From Cristatella mucedo (taxonomy: Eukaryota > Bryozoa > Phylactolaemata > Cristatellidae), in the NCBI GenBank assembly GCA_009760855.2, contig WPIO01000002.1:8042001-8106000 (forward strand): a stretch of DNA of 64,000 bases, in the 5' to 3' direction. The first letter of the stretch is position 1, and each line of letters starts with the position of its first letter. The notes beneath the pieces were generated by a model that saw only the letters and a list, made by a program, of their open reading frames with translations, was not told the origin of the DNA and made no database searches. The translations under genes and the position numbers were made by a program. This document shows positions 11,905 to 24,447 of the stretch, piece by piece.

Positions 11905-14900
11905 TTGAGTTCTCGGAGGGCGCTACACAAACGAGTGATTATTATTATTCCTTCTCCGGTGCCGCCTACAGTGGTCTACAGCTTGCCCTTACCCTACAGA
12001 AACGGCGGGCGAATGAGCTTTAAGGCCCGACCCTCGATAGTAAACCCAGCGGCCAGCCAAGGGAACTGAGCGGTTAACGCAGCACTAGCAGTCAGCACGG
12101 CGCCCTTAGGAAGCATCGCCGTGGCTGCACAAATCAAGGGAATCCTCGTGTTCCTTGTCACGGAAGCTTGTCACCGCTCGCTTACTGGCTGTTTCTCCAT
12201 GGCTGAGGGTGCGGATGCCTAATCCCGTGAGAAATTCTCAAGTCAGGCCGACGCCTGACACGTTCATCAACGAAATGTTTGTAAGCTGGTGGGATAACAG
12301 ACGTTATCGTCCGTTAGCCGATGCCTAGCCGCCGCCAGGCTGGGCGTCAACAGTCCGGTCCCCGGATGCGTCTCGCTGCTCCATTCGTCTGCTCGTCAGA
12401 GCATAACTTGCTAGTGGAGGTCTCGCCTGTCTCTTCCACGTGGTGGTGGTGGTGGGTTGGGGGGAGCATGCGCAGCGGCTGAAGTCAGAGCTGGGTTGGC
12501 TCTAAAGCCGAAAAGCAGAGGCTGACTTTCGCCTCTCCCGCTGAGTGCTGCTGAAATCCGATATTAAGTCGGCGAAAGGTGCATGCTCAAAACTTCGCTC
12601 CCCTTTCGCCGCTGCGTTTCGGTCCAAGATGAGGGTGTCGGCCCTGATGGGAAGGTTTTACTGTACTGGTTCCACAAATTCCTGGACTACCTCCGCTTTC
12701 GGGAATTCTCTCCTGCTCCTAGTAATGTCACCGTCGTGCCTGGAGTGTGGCCCATTCTAGGACTACACCGGCCTGACTTGCTAGAGCGAGGGAAGCCCAA
12801 TGCGGCAGAACGAGCCGCGCCTCGCGCATAGCGCCAACCCGTCTAGTGCTCGCCGAATTTCCGGTCAGGCTCAGTCAGCCGCCGTCAGTAGCCCAAAGCT
12901 CGGAGAGAAAGCTAGGGATCAAAGTGCAAGTACAGCTGTACACTGTCGACATATTAATGAAAGTAGAGATTGTGCATGGCGTTACTATCGGCAAGGGGCT
13001 CAATGCCAGCTTTGATAAATTGCACTATTCTCTGCCGAAAGGTCGAGCCGAACTAGCAGAGACTCTGCCTAAGTCAGAGTTGTTTCCTAAACTGGCACCA
13101 GTGCAGGCTTTGTGCGGTGTTTTGGTGTGAGACTCTACTTGAAAGCACGTGCTTGGCTTACATTTTTGAAAATGAGTTTAGCTGACCTGACTTTGCTCAT
13201 TCAAATGTCTTTGAAAGAAACGGTAGTAGCGATACTTTGCGGAAGTTGCTCAAATTCCCATGTTCTATTTTTGATTCTTAATTAGTGGTCTAATAAAATC
13301 CTTATACCGCAGAAGGAGGCTGATACACAAGCTGAGGTTGAGGGCGTGTTTATTTGGTTGGTGGTGCAGGATAGCAATAAATCTATGTATCTCAGAAAGT
13401 GAGCGGTAGATACATTTCTAGGGCTAGTAGTCATCTTAGACTGGAAGAGACTCTTCTTAGAATGAGTTCACAACTGATAGGTATTACGATGGAGATTGGT
13501 ATAAGCCTGGAGCAGTAGGTGTGGCATACAGTGGGAGTGTTGGATTAGGGTCTGGTCCGATCATTCTTGCTTTCAAAGAAGCTTTAAAAACTCTGCTAAT
13601 CACCGCAACGATAATAATAATAACAATAATAAATTTGACAAAGCGCCCTCAGAGAACTTAATCTCTTTCTAGGCGCTTTACAATTGCTGCAAAGAAAGCA
13701 CGGTCGAATGGTTATTGGTAGCATACTCAATAAACCACAAGAATAACACGGTTAGTGGTGACATTCACAGGGCCACAATGCAAGTGTGGTTAGTGGCAGC
13801 AGGATAACTAGGTTGGGTACTGACCCGGGAGCGGTTAAGGAGATGGTTCATTTTCCAATTAAGCATTACTAGATGTTGCACCTGCGATTCCACAAAATTC
13901 AATTAGAAGCTATAATAAGACTTAGCTAGGATTGAATGGTACGATCTACAACAATTCACGCATGCACAGTCACGTTTATTCAGATGCTTCTTAAGCTCGT
14001 AGCTATTTGTTTCGCTTGTTTGTCGTCTTTAGTAACAATTGGTCATCTAGGGGATGGCGTAAGTTTGCTTAAATATCTAATAAAATATTAGCTAATATTC
14101 AATCGCCTCATTTTTACTGCGGCAGAGATGCCTTACTGGCTATCATTACCCAGTATCCAGTTGATAGTAAAGGATCTCTCACGGTAGGCTAGTCATAGTC
14201 ACAGGAGCAAACTCGTCTGGAGCATCGGCGTCGGTGTCTTGTTGCAGCATTCGACCAGCTAGGGCAGATTGGATATAAAACTGAGCCGAAGGGTCAAAGT
14301 TGATGCTTTGACAGACCTTATCATCATCAAGTTTATGGTGTCTTAATTCGCATTCAATTGTTGATACTGAATGAACATAAGCTTCCGATTGAATGCGATT
14401 CGTATGCGGTCAGATGTACAAGGTATTTGATATTTTGGGTCACAGGGCTTGAATTAGCAATCTCTCGCGAGCAAAGCCTTTTTTTTTAGTATGATGGAAC
14501 AAGCGAAGACTTCATCAACCTAATTCTGAAACTAGAACATTCAATCTAGTTGTAAAAGAGCTGTCTCAATGAGCAAGCTCACGGCGATAGCTAGAGGAGA
14601 GAGTAAACGTAAATATCCAAGCCTAGTCTGTAGACCTGAATTCCATAAATAACTTTTTATACCTACGTTAAAAGAGTTGTGGACCAAAATGTACATTCAA
14701 ATACAACCTGCGTGTACATTCTCACTTACGATGACCTTGATAGAGGAGAGCACGTCGTTGGTGGAAGTAGCTGACGATCAAGCCGAAAGTTATGATTTTA
14801 ACTAGATCAGCGGATAAATCCGGAAGACAAACAGAAGAGCTCATCAGCATAGACGAATCTTGTACTCAGTGCAGTCCAAAGATCTTGAAGATCAAGAATA

Positions 14901-17900
14901 TAAATAATGCCACTTTAATTATTATTTGGAAGTATTTCAAGTGTTTCTACCAAAGTATCAGCTCAAGTTCAATTTGATATTTAAAACCAAATAAAAAATG
15001 CTAGCCACGAATTCTATTTCTACTAATCATTTTAAGAATTTTCGATGGTGGAGGAAATGAGACTAAGAAGTAGTTACCCAGTACCCTAAAGTTTTTCACT
15101 TAGAGTCGAAGGCTTAGCTTAAACTCTATGACGTGTGGATACCTAACCTGAAAACCACAACTTCAGAACGCGAAGTGATGTCAGAAATTTTTAGGATGAT
15201 CGAACTTAACGATAACGATGATACATTTACGATGCGCTTGCAGAGAACTTGTTCTCTTTCTAGGTACTTTACATATGCTGAAAATGAAGCAAAACATGTG
15301 CCGATCAGGCTAGTGGTAACATGCATATTGTGAAAATCCATAACATGGTTAGTGGTAACATAAATGTATCAGCACGCATGAGCACACAGGAAAAATCACA
15401 AGGACCGAACAAATGCCGTGAGAAATAGGTGCGGTTTTAGCTTCTTTTTAAATTTCTTCAGGAGATGCCATGACGTCAGTCGGGAGTGAGTTCTAATCAC
15501 TGAGATCGTAAAAACTAAAAGCATTTTAGCTTAGTTTGAGGGTAAGCTAAACAGATTCAAGTCAGGTGAGCTGGCTGTACGATGCCTAATCTGGTTTTGG
15601 AGTTGTGAGTAAAAAGACATTTAAGTGATTGGCAAAACCTCGAAATCGATTTGCCGCTTGATTCGACGCCAGAGTGGGTCAGCGAGAAGTTATGTAGTGT
15701 GGCAACTGCGACGCTTACGGCAAACAAGTATGGCAGAAGAGCCTTGCAGCAACTGCAATCGCCTGGTTGCACATGTCGTTAGACGTGCAAGCAGTAAATT
15801 ATAGAAGTCGAGATGGGATGTCACAAGGGCATGGGCCAACTTGGATCTAATCCCGGTCTAAGCTGGCCCAAATTGCGTACGTTTACACAGCTGATAAATT
15901 AGCGACAAGATAAGCAGGTCGCGTACGCTTTGCATTCTTGCAGGGATACGACATTGTGTCAGCTCTGTCGTCGGCTGCTGCCTATTCGGAAGCCAATGCA
16001 GGCCGCCTCTTCGGTGACCTTCTATCAGCTCTGAAGCATCTACACTCGCGGAGCATTATACACGGCAATGTGAACTTGGATAGCTTGCTGGTAGGAATTC
16101 GTGGCCACTCGTGCAGCTCCGAACGGACGCAGCGCGACACCAGCTTCAATACTTGGTTGAAATTGCTTCTCTCAGGCAGCCCTTGCCTTGCAAATTTGTT
16201 TTCGGCAGATCCAAAAATATCTAGAGGAGAACCAATGCGGCAAAAAAAGCGTCCACTTGCCGTGCATTCAAACTTGGCAGTTCGCTGCCGACTGCAGATT
16301 GCTGCATCTTCGGAGAGAGGAACGATTTGCATGAAATCTTGTAGGGTGACTATAGTCGTGCATTGCAATGCCATGTAAAGACATCTCGTGTCTCAGAACC
16401 TGACACTGCCACGGGACGGCTGCGCATAAGTATTATTAAGTACGCTTAAAGATAAAGTTGTTGTCAGTGCATCAGTTGCCAGCCTGCAATGTACTTATCC
16501 AGTTGACCAACTTGAGTGTGATTAACTGCTGAAGCCAGTTGACATGCGTCAAATGAATTAGGAAATAATTGGCCGCAGACGGCAGGTGGAGAGGAACTAT
16601 CAATCGGCAGCAGAAGCACTACTCCTTCTTGTACAAATTCGTGGTACTGTCTGGATTGTACTGAAGGCCGTGCAACGAGTAATGCAAAAGGGCAATATCA
16701 CTAAATTTTGCAAGAGGCAGACAGACTAAGGCAGTCAATTCTTTCACGAGAGATTGGATAGTTTGAATGCTGCTGAACACTGCTGGAGCAGTTTAGCTAA
16801 GTGTAAAGAAGCTAAAAGCATTTTTCCTTGTAAATTAGAGCAAGAAACCTTGACTGACGTTTATTTTCCAATCGTGGGTTAGTGTGGTGCCTTTTGTTAC
16901 GGTGACATTAGGCCCTACATCTAGATCATCAGCGGAAATACCAAACATCTTTTCAAGACATTGAGAGCCTTTTTTGCCAGCTTTGGTGAGGTGTAATTAT
17001 AGAAGTATCATTAGCAAGCATCAGGGATCACATAATGTCTTTAGCTTCCGTTATGTCTTCGTATTGTGTGCAGACACAAACCTGAAGAGATAGAGAGAAT
17101 ATTATTGCTCGTTACACAAATACATGTGGCTAGAGTTACGTGACCAAACAAACATCTCCTAGATAGTGGACAAAAATGGAAGTTCTCAATGACGTCCGAG
17201 GTACCTACTCAGGCATTGTTCAGGTATTAAAAGAACAAGTTAAGCTCTACAGTTGTACGAAGTTGGGTAGCATCAAGGACGGGATGTCTGAATGAAAAGG
17301 ATCGAGATTCTTTGAATGGTAAGGCTTCTGCCGTGGCTCGATTATTTATTATATCCCTTCGCTATTGACATAAAAAACATAGCTAATTTCGCGAGATTAA
17401 ATAAGAGCATACCGATGGTAGGCGCAAGGCCTGGCAGTGAAGCAAACGAGACGATGTGGCGAGAGTGGAAACTGACAGATGGCCACGGGATGTCATGTAT
17501 GCAAAGGCCGTCGTGTGGCAATTCTTTGGGCGCGGTCTCTCTTGCTGTTGTTGCTGCCGCAGCTTTTCAGCTGTCGGAGAAATGGCCTAGCCATCATAGT
17601 AACAAACCACAACTTCCCAGCCCGAGATTTGTACTGGAACCTTTGGCACCCGTCCTTTTCTTGTCTTGATGGCCCAGCCAAAGCAAGCAGTGCAATCTCC
17701 ACAGCGATGCAGCCGGAGGGTGCAGCTGAGAGAAAATTGGGCGTTAAAAATCCAGCAACGGTCGAGGTCGTGCAAGGCCGGCATCTAAGCAGCACGCGCC
17801 CGGCAGCCTGTTGCTGCCGTCGGGGTGGAGGGGGGCTTTCTGAAATCATCTACTGAAACGAAGGGCATTCGTAGGGCCGACGGCCACCGCCCACCGGCAC

Positions 17901-20900
17901 GCTGCGTACCGGTCAGAGCTTTCCAACGTAAGGCGTGCAGGTCGATGCTACCAGTCGGTACGATGATCGCGAGAGTGACGACTGACTTCCTAAGTACTTC
18001 TGTCAAGCCTGAATCTCTTCAGGATAAACACAATTTTAATATTAATAATGAGACGCAAGATACATATACATCTCTTTCAATTAACTTTCACTTTGCTTAA
18101 CAGAAATTCCTTAGTGAGAACATGTCAAGTGTCAGCACACAGTAGCACACAGAGGACAATTCATGTGAACTCCGAAAATGCTGCGAGTATAGCCTGTACC
18201 AAAGTCAAGTGCAGATTCCCGAAAGATTTTCTAGAAATATATGCAGACATTTCACGTACTATTCTCTCGGTAGCTACTTCTCTCGTCTAGGATCTCGGGA
18301 AATTTACGACTGCAATGGCGGCCGGAGATTCATGCTGTCAATCACCTCTGCACCTTGAGGCCAAGCCGAACTCTCAGCGGTGAACTGAACGTACCATCTA
18401 TCTTGACCCTTTACTTTTTAAAGCGTTCGTATAACAGCATTCAAATGCAAAAATGTTAAATTGAATTTCAAGTAAACGAACTGTTCATTGCCATGCCGGT
18501 ATGCTCCTGATGCAGGCCCTCGGTAACTGAGTGACACCTAGCATTTCGCTATCCATTCGTTTAAAAAAAAACTTTTGTAAATTTTTTCCAAGGCAGGCTG
18601 CTTTAGAGAGCTGAAAGATATCTTACAGAAACGTATCGGCTGCACGGTTTTGCCTGAAAAGGCAGCCACGCGCCGACTTACTCATCCTATGCTAATACTG
18701 GCAGCAGCAGGCAATTCGATGGCAGTCAAGGCTAAGCCGTGACTACGTTACGACTTTGGTGCAGGTTGTCGCAGCTTCCTCGGCATCCGATTCAACGGCA
18801 CAGACAAAGACGAACACCACTTGGTGCTTGAAATTGGGAGGTTTCCGTTCTGCATCCGTGATTGATGTTACTAGTGGTGAACCGGCGTGGGCTACTCAGG
18901 ACAACCCTGCAGATGGCAGCAAGAGTGCCGATCTGTCGCCTAATGCACTTGCACGGCAGCATAACGGCTATGAAGTAGATCTTCGTGGAGCAGGTCTAGT
19001 ACTGTGGACGTTGCTGACCGGCCATGGACCACGAGGGGATTCCAGGTAAATATTCCTGTGACTTCAGGCTGTGGAAAGCAACACCGGTGCTGCTGCGACA
19101 TATGCGACTGCAAAAAACCACACGCTAGCGACCTACGACCTTTTCATTTTTGTCCAAATGCGACAACTTAAAGTCGCAGTTTCTGCTCCTCCTGCTTTAG
19201 CTATTTGTTTCAGCCATTGATGACATCCGCACCTGGATGGCACCAAATTTTCTAAAACCAAACGATGATACAAACTAACTTACTGACGGCAAACCCAGTG
19301 TGATTCAGAAATTGGAAAGGCTGACGCTCAAAATTGGCTCTACCAGCATGTCTCCTGTTGAATCAGCTCAAAATCTAGGTGTCATGTTCCAAAGTGACCT
19401 TTCGTTGGACGACCACATCAGCTCCACAATCAAGTCTGCCTACTTTCAGCTACATAGCGTTGCTAAAATTCGGGCTTGTTTAGATAAGGATACCTCGTCT
19501 AAGGTGGTCTATGAATTTGTGAAATCCCGTCTTGACTTCTGTAACTCAGAGCTTGCTGGCCTACCGGTAGTGCAATCAGTCGATTACAGCTTGTGCAAAA
19601 CCCCGCAGCTAGGCTTGTCTATCTTGAGCGTCGCAGTTTCCAAATCACACTACTTCTCGCCGACCTACACTGGCTACCTGTCAAGCAACGGATCGACTTT
19701 AGGGTTTTTGTCGCTCACTTTTAGGTCACTTCACTCTTTCGCTTCAGCCTATCTCTCAAATCTGCTCCCCCACCAGGCCAATCAACGTATCACCCGCTTT
19801 TCGGATTCCCACAGTTTACCAATATCTCGTACAAACCTCATATCCTTTGGAGACCATGCATTTAGTTCGTATGCTCCCAAAGCCTGGAACTCACTCCTGA
19901 CTTGCGCCAAAACATCCCCTGACTTGACCACATTAAAAAAGAACTTAAAATCACATCTATTCAGGACAGCATTTAGTGGGTCCCTGTGATTCGTCCTTCA
20001 CGTGCTTATGAGTGCTGACACTGTGCATGCTGCCACTAACCACATTTGCATTCTGACCCTGTGTATGTCACCCCTAACCATGTCATTGATGTTGTTTATC
20101 AAGCATGATATTACTGACCATTCAATCGTGTTTCCCTATGCAGCAAATGTAAAGCGCCTAGAAAAAGTTTGAGTTCTCTGAGGGTGCTCTTTCAAGTGCG
20201 TTATTATTATTATTATTAATAACCGCAGCTATAGTCAGACTGGATGTCTTGCCGTATTCTTTGCCTCCCTGCTGCAGCAGCGGCAAATACTGAGCAACCG
20301 AATGACCAATTATAGTGGGGCACAGCTGAAGAAATCCAAGAAGAAATTTCAACAGCAACTGGCAGTTGCTTAGGTATTATGGAAAGCACCAATGATCAAT
20401 AATATAGACAGTAAGGTACTGTCAGACCAAGGAGATTAGTCATATTAGGACCATGTCGGATGTTAGATCAAAGGGTTTCAAGAACCTGTATGTGCATACT
20501 TTGGCATATTAATGAACAGGAGGCCTGCAGACCCCTTTCATCCAAGGAGATGTGTCAGGCAGCTGGTAGTCACTGTACGGCCCTTCGTCAATTTTTGCGA
20601 TTAACTTCCTCATGAAAGGTCGAGGCCAGACTTATTCTTGCATAGTTTTGGCTATGCCTCCGGTTATTTGTTTATTTTCAGTTCGTAGACGTGGTCACAT
20701 TTCACATGCACCTGCTTTCACATGCATCCTGATGGACGATATAGGCTGCCTCTGACAAGCACAGAGACCTACTACGCTCTGGCTACGTAGAAGCGAGTGA
20801 TAATCAGCAAGATAAGAGATAGTCAGATAGTCTGATAGTCTGATAGTCAGATAGTCTGATAGTCAGATAGTCAGATAGTCTGATAGTCTGATAGTCAGAT

Positions 20901-21145
20901 AGTCTGATAGTCAGCACGATGAGATATATTGCCTCACCCCCTTAACATCAGTAGGATCACAACATGCGTAATTTGGGAAGATTTCCATAATCCAAAATAA
21001 TGGATATAAATTGGGGATATACTTTCCTGTGGATGAAGTGTTTATGTCCATTATCATCCATCTGCATCCTCTTCAGGAGGTATGGCGGCGGCTTTGCACC
21101 AGAGGCTACTGGTTAGGCTCAGCAGTGCGTAAATTGTATGTCGTA

Positions 21146-21196
<51 letters not shown>

Positions 21197-24100
21197 TATA
21201 TAACATATAAAATAAGGCATTAGTTCCTTGCAACAAATGTAAAGTGCCTAGAAAGAGATTGAGTTCTCCGAGGGGGTTTTATCAAGTGTATTCTTCTTCT
21301 TATTAATATTAGTGTATACATTATTTATATATATATATATATATATACATATATATAAAATGTATAGACTAATGCTTTATGTTCAGTACAGGGATATGTG
21401 AATGCAGCATTTATGTGGCGCAATAAAAGCATGAAGATCGTAGAACTCGTCACACAGTAAGGCCTCTCTTAATAATAGTGCCCCCTACATCAGTAAGGCC
21501 GGGTTAGATGTTGACATGTAGCCCTAAACATATATAGTACCTGATTAACAAATGCGTGGTCAAGCCGGCACAGTTGTGGATGGTCTCCAGTTAGTCCACA
21601 TGAAGTGTTGCATGCATATGCACTAACGAAAAGTTATTTACATAGACTAGGTAAAAATACTCACAAGCAGACAGACTGAGGCATAATATGTCTATTAAGG
21701 GGGGGATGCAGCTATATCATTCGCAAATCGACAAGGAACTGTTGGGGAGTTGATGGGTTATAAGGAAGGATTAGGATTATGAAGCGTTGATGATGAGCAT
21801 TTTTTTTGCATTTCCATATATAGTTTTCTTGTTTTATATACAGGCAACTTAGTCTTCGTTGATATGTATTTTTTTGGGTGCGATTATAAGCCCGAAGGCC
21901 CTAAATTAAATGCAAAATGTTAGAAGAATGGTAAATCGGGATAATGGAGCTGAAACTACACAAAGGCTGTCACAGTGATAGCTGTTAAGAGTCTTCAGCT
22001 GCTATATAAAAGATACTGCTTGATCAGCTAAACTGAACTTTACTTTCCATCACAACCTAACGCATTGTTTCGTCCTCAGGATTCAATCACTTAAAGTGTG
22101 TAGTAAACTTCTATGACCATAGGAAATCCATAAAAGTTATTTCGTTAAGCTGATCTGAAGGTTCAAACAAGCCATCCCGGAGCAAGTGGTCATGGAAAAG
22201 ATTCCAGCGTACGTGAGCTCGATACAAGAATGGCCTTCGGGTATACCCAATTGTCTGGAAGCGATCAGCCTGGATTGTGGACCCTAAGGATCTTGGAGAA
22301 TTAGCAGCTAAAGGGCGTGCAGTCGTCGGTGAAATGTCTCAATTTCTTTTAGGTGCTCTGCTGCTTGAGCACTTCAGCTATATTTAATGGTGACTTTAGC
22401 CATATGTAATCTTGGCAGAGCTTGGTTCGAGGCCACTTCCGGTCAACGGAGCAGAGTCGTTTTTCTGTCATTCATTGCAAATTCTTCCACGTACGTAGGG
22501 AACAGTGGATACTCAAATTTGTTTCATTTAAAGAAGTTGACATAAATCAATGTCGCAGGTGTCGGGCCATCATAAACTGTTGACGATGCATAGTATTCGC
22601 TCTTGTCTGTTGAGAGCTTCACACCCTGACCTTTGTGCTTTCAGAGGTGGCTGTGCTGACCCACAGCTCACGAAAGAGCTCGCGAGATAACTTAGCAGCA
22701 AGCTTTGTCAGGCATCGTGGCCGCCACCGCTCCCAGCTCTTGCACGAGAAGATCCTTCGAGACGCCGCGATTGAATTGTCTATTTGTCGGCTGGTTTTGC
22801 CAGGGCTCCTTGGCCGTTATAGTACAGAATGACCGTGTGCAACTAACGTTTTCAACGACGAGGTCCTGTTGGAGTAGGCCGTCGAAAACTTCTGCGAATG
22901 CCAATTTCCGTAGGCGATGAGGCAGAGCACAAAGACCAACTATACCACTCTCTTGTCTCCGTTATCGCTCGAGGGTCGGTAGCGACGTAGCGTTCGAGGC
23001 TGGGTCACCTCATTCTGATCTGGTTTCATCGGTTTGCAGTACCTGCTGGGTTTTGTGCACGACCCTCCCCACCGGTGAGGTTTTGTGGCCAATACGAGGA
23101 AAGTCGTTTACAAAAATCGTCTTCAGGGTCTCGACAAAGGCAGCTGCATTCATTGAGCGACACAGGACAAGCTCAATAGATCGTTTCCCCAAGGAATCAA
23201 AGTCATCCACTGCGAATTAGATCGGGAATGCCAGCAGCCGTTGGCCACAGCTTAGGTAATACGAGCCGGTGGCGGCCATTGAATCGGTACTTCCAGCGAC
23301 GCCAGCGGACGCGTTCCGAATCGCTACACGCTCGACACTGACTGGTGCTGTCCACGTCGTATGCACATAGCATGGCTGAGACGCTAAAGCTGATGCGCCT
23401 GAATTTACGGCCGACTTCACGAAATCCGGTCCGCCTGCCGCGCCAGTGGACTCCCTTAGTGGACTTCCCGTTGCCGATGGGAAAGGCTGAGGTTGCATGC
23501 CCGTCAGAATAGCCGGTGACTCACCGACTGGCAGGAAGATTGCGAAAAGTATGACTGGCCGACCGTCAGACCATCAATCAAAGCCCTATGACTAACCGAC
23601 GACAGACAGTCCTAGCTAAGGAAGCCTACCTCGTTTAGCAACCACCGCGGCAGACCGGTCGGTACCTTCAGATGGGAGGATCAACTAGAGGATCCGCATA
23701 ATACCGATGCACGTTATTGTTAAAGCCATATAAAATTGAGAAATTACTTTTGCTCGAACACTCTAAAGATAGACCTAAACTGTTTCTCTACAGAGCGCAT
23801 AGTGCTTGCAAAAAGTTGGTCAGTCATTCGCTTCCGAATACAAATTTCTTTTAATGAGCAAAAGTGCCTTACTTGGGCGTGCGACCTTGGCTTGCAGCTG
23901 TGAGACGTTTCCTATGGGTTTTCATCGACTTTATTCATAGTTGGCTGTGCCAGCCTTCGCCGACGGAATGCTGTTACGAAAGTGTATAGCTGCTCGAGAT
24001 ATTGCATAGCCCACCGTGAAATGGTGCTAGAAATCGTAGCGGCTAGACCCATTCTGATAAAACTGTCGACTCCAAGCATAAGCTGTAATACCGTAAAGGT

Positions 24101-24407
24101 AGCTTTAATTTAAACAGGTATGCCCCTCATATTAAGGAGCGACAGAAATCAACGTTAGACAGACTTAAAAAATCCATCCTAATGCCACGTGAAAGCACAA
24201 CCTGAACTCTAGCCAGTAGAGGTTAATTAGTCAATGCAAGAACCGACACACGATGACGTCTGCCATATAGTGATATTAAAATAGTTAGATACACACACAC
24301 GTACGCGCACACACACAAACACATACATACACACGCACACGAGCACACATATCTGTATATATACAAACACACACACACGCACACGCACACGCGCGCGTGT
24401 GCGCGCG

Positions 24408-24447
<40 letters not shown>

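Larger units (their letters stand above)
9974..15943. other. Pseudokinase intron with repeats
   Basis: A 6-kb intron. It contains family B copies at 11400, 13595 and 15220. A GC-richer patch at about 11960-13150 has overlapping frames (12545-13130) with no recognised similarity. Confidence 0.6.

Noticed and set aside
15938-16378. 146-codon open frame over the kinase catalytic loop
   Set aside because: Only 15944-16090 matches kinases; a donor at 16091 and the next exon in phase show the rest is intron read-through.
17316-17856. Overlapping frames of 117-125 codons as a gene
   Set aside because: Several frames on both strands are open at once, with no similarity; compositional effect in an intron.
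20817-20912. CRISPR-like array
   Set aside because: Eight-bp units without unique spacers; a simple tandem repeat.
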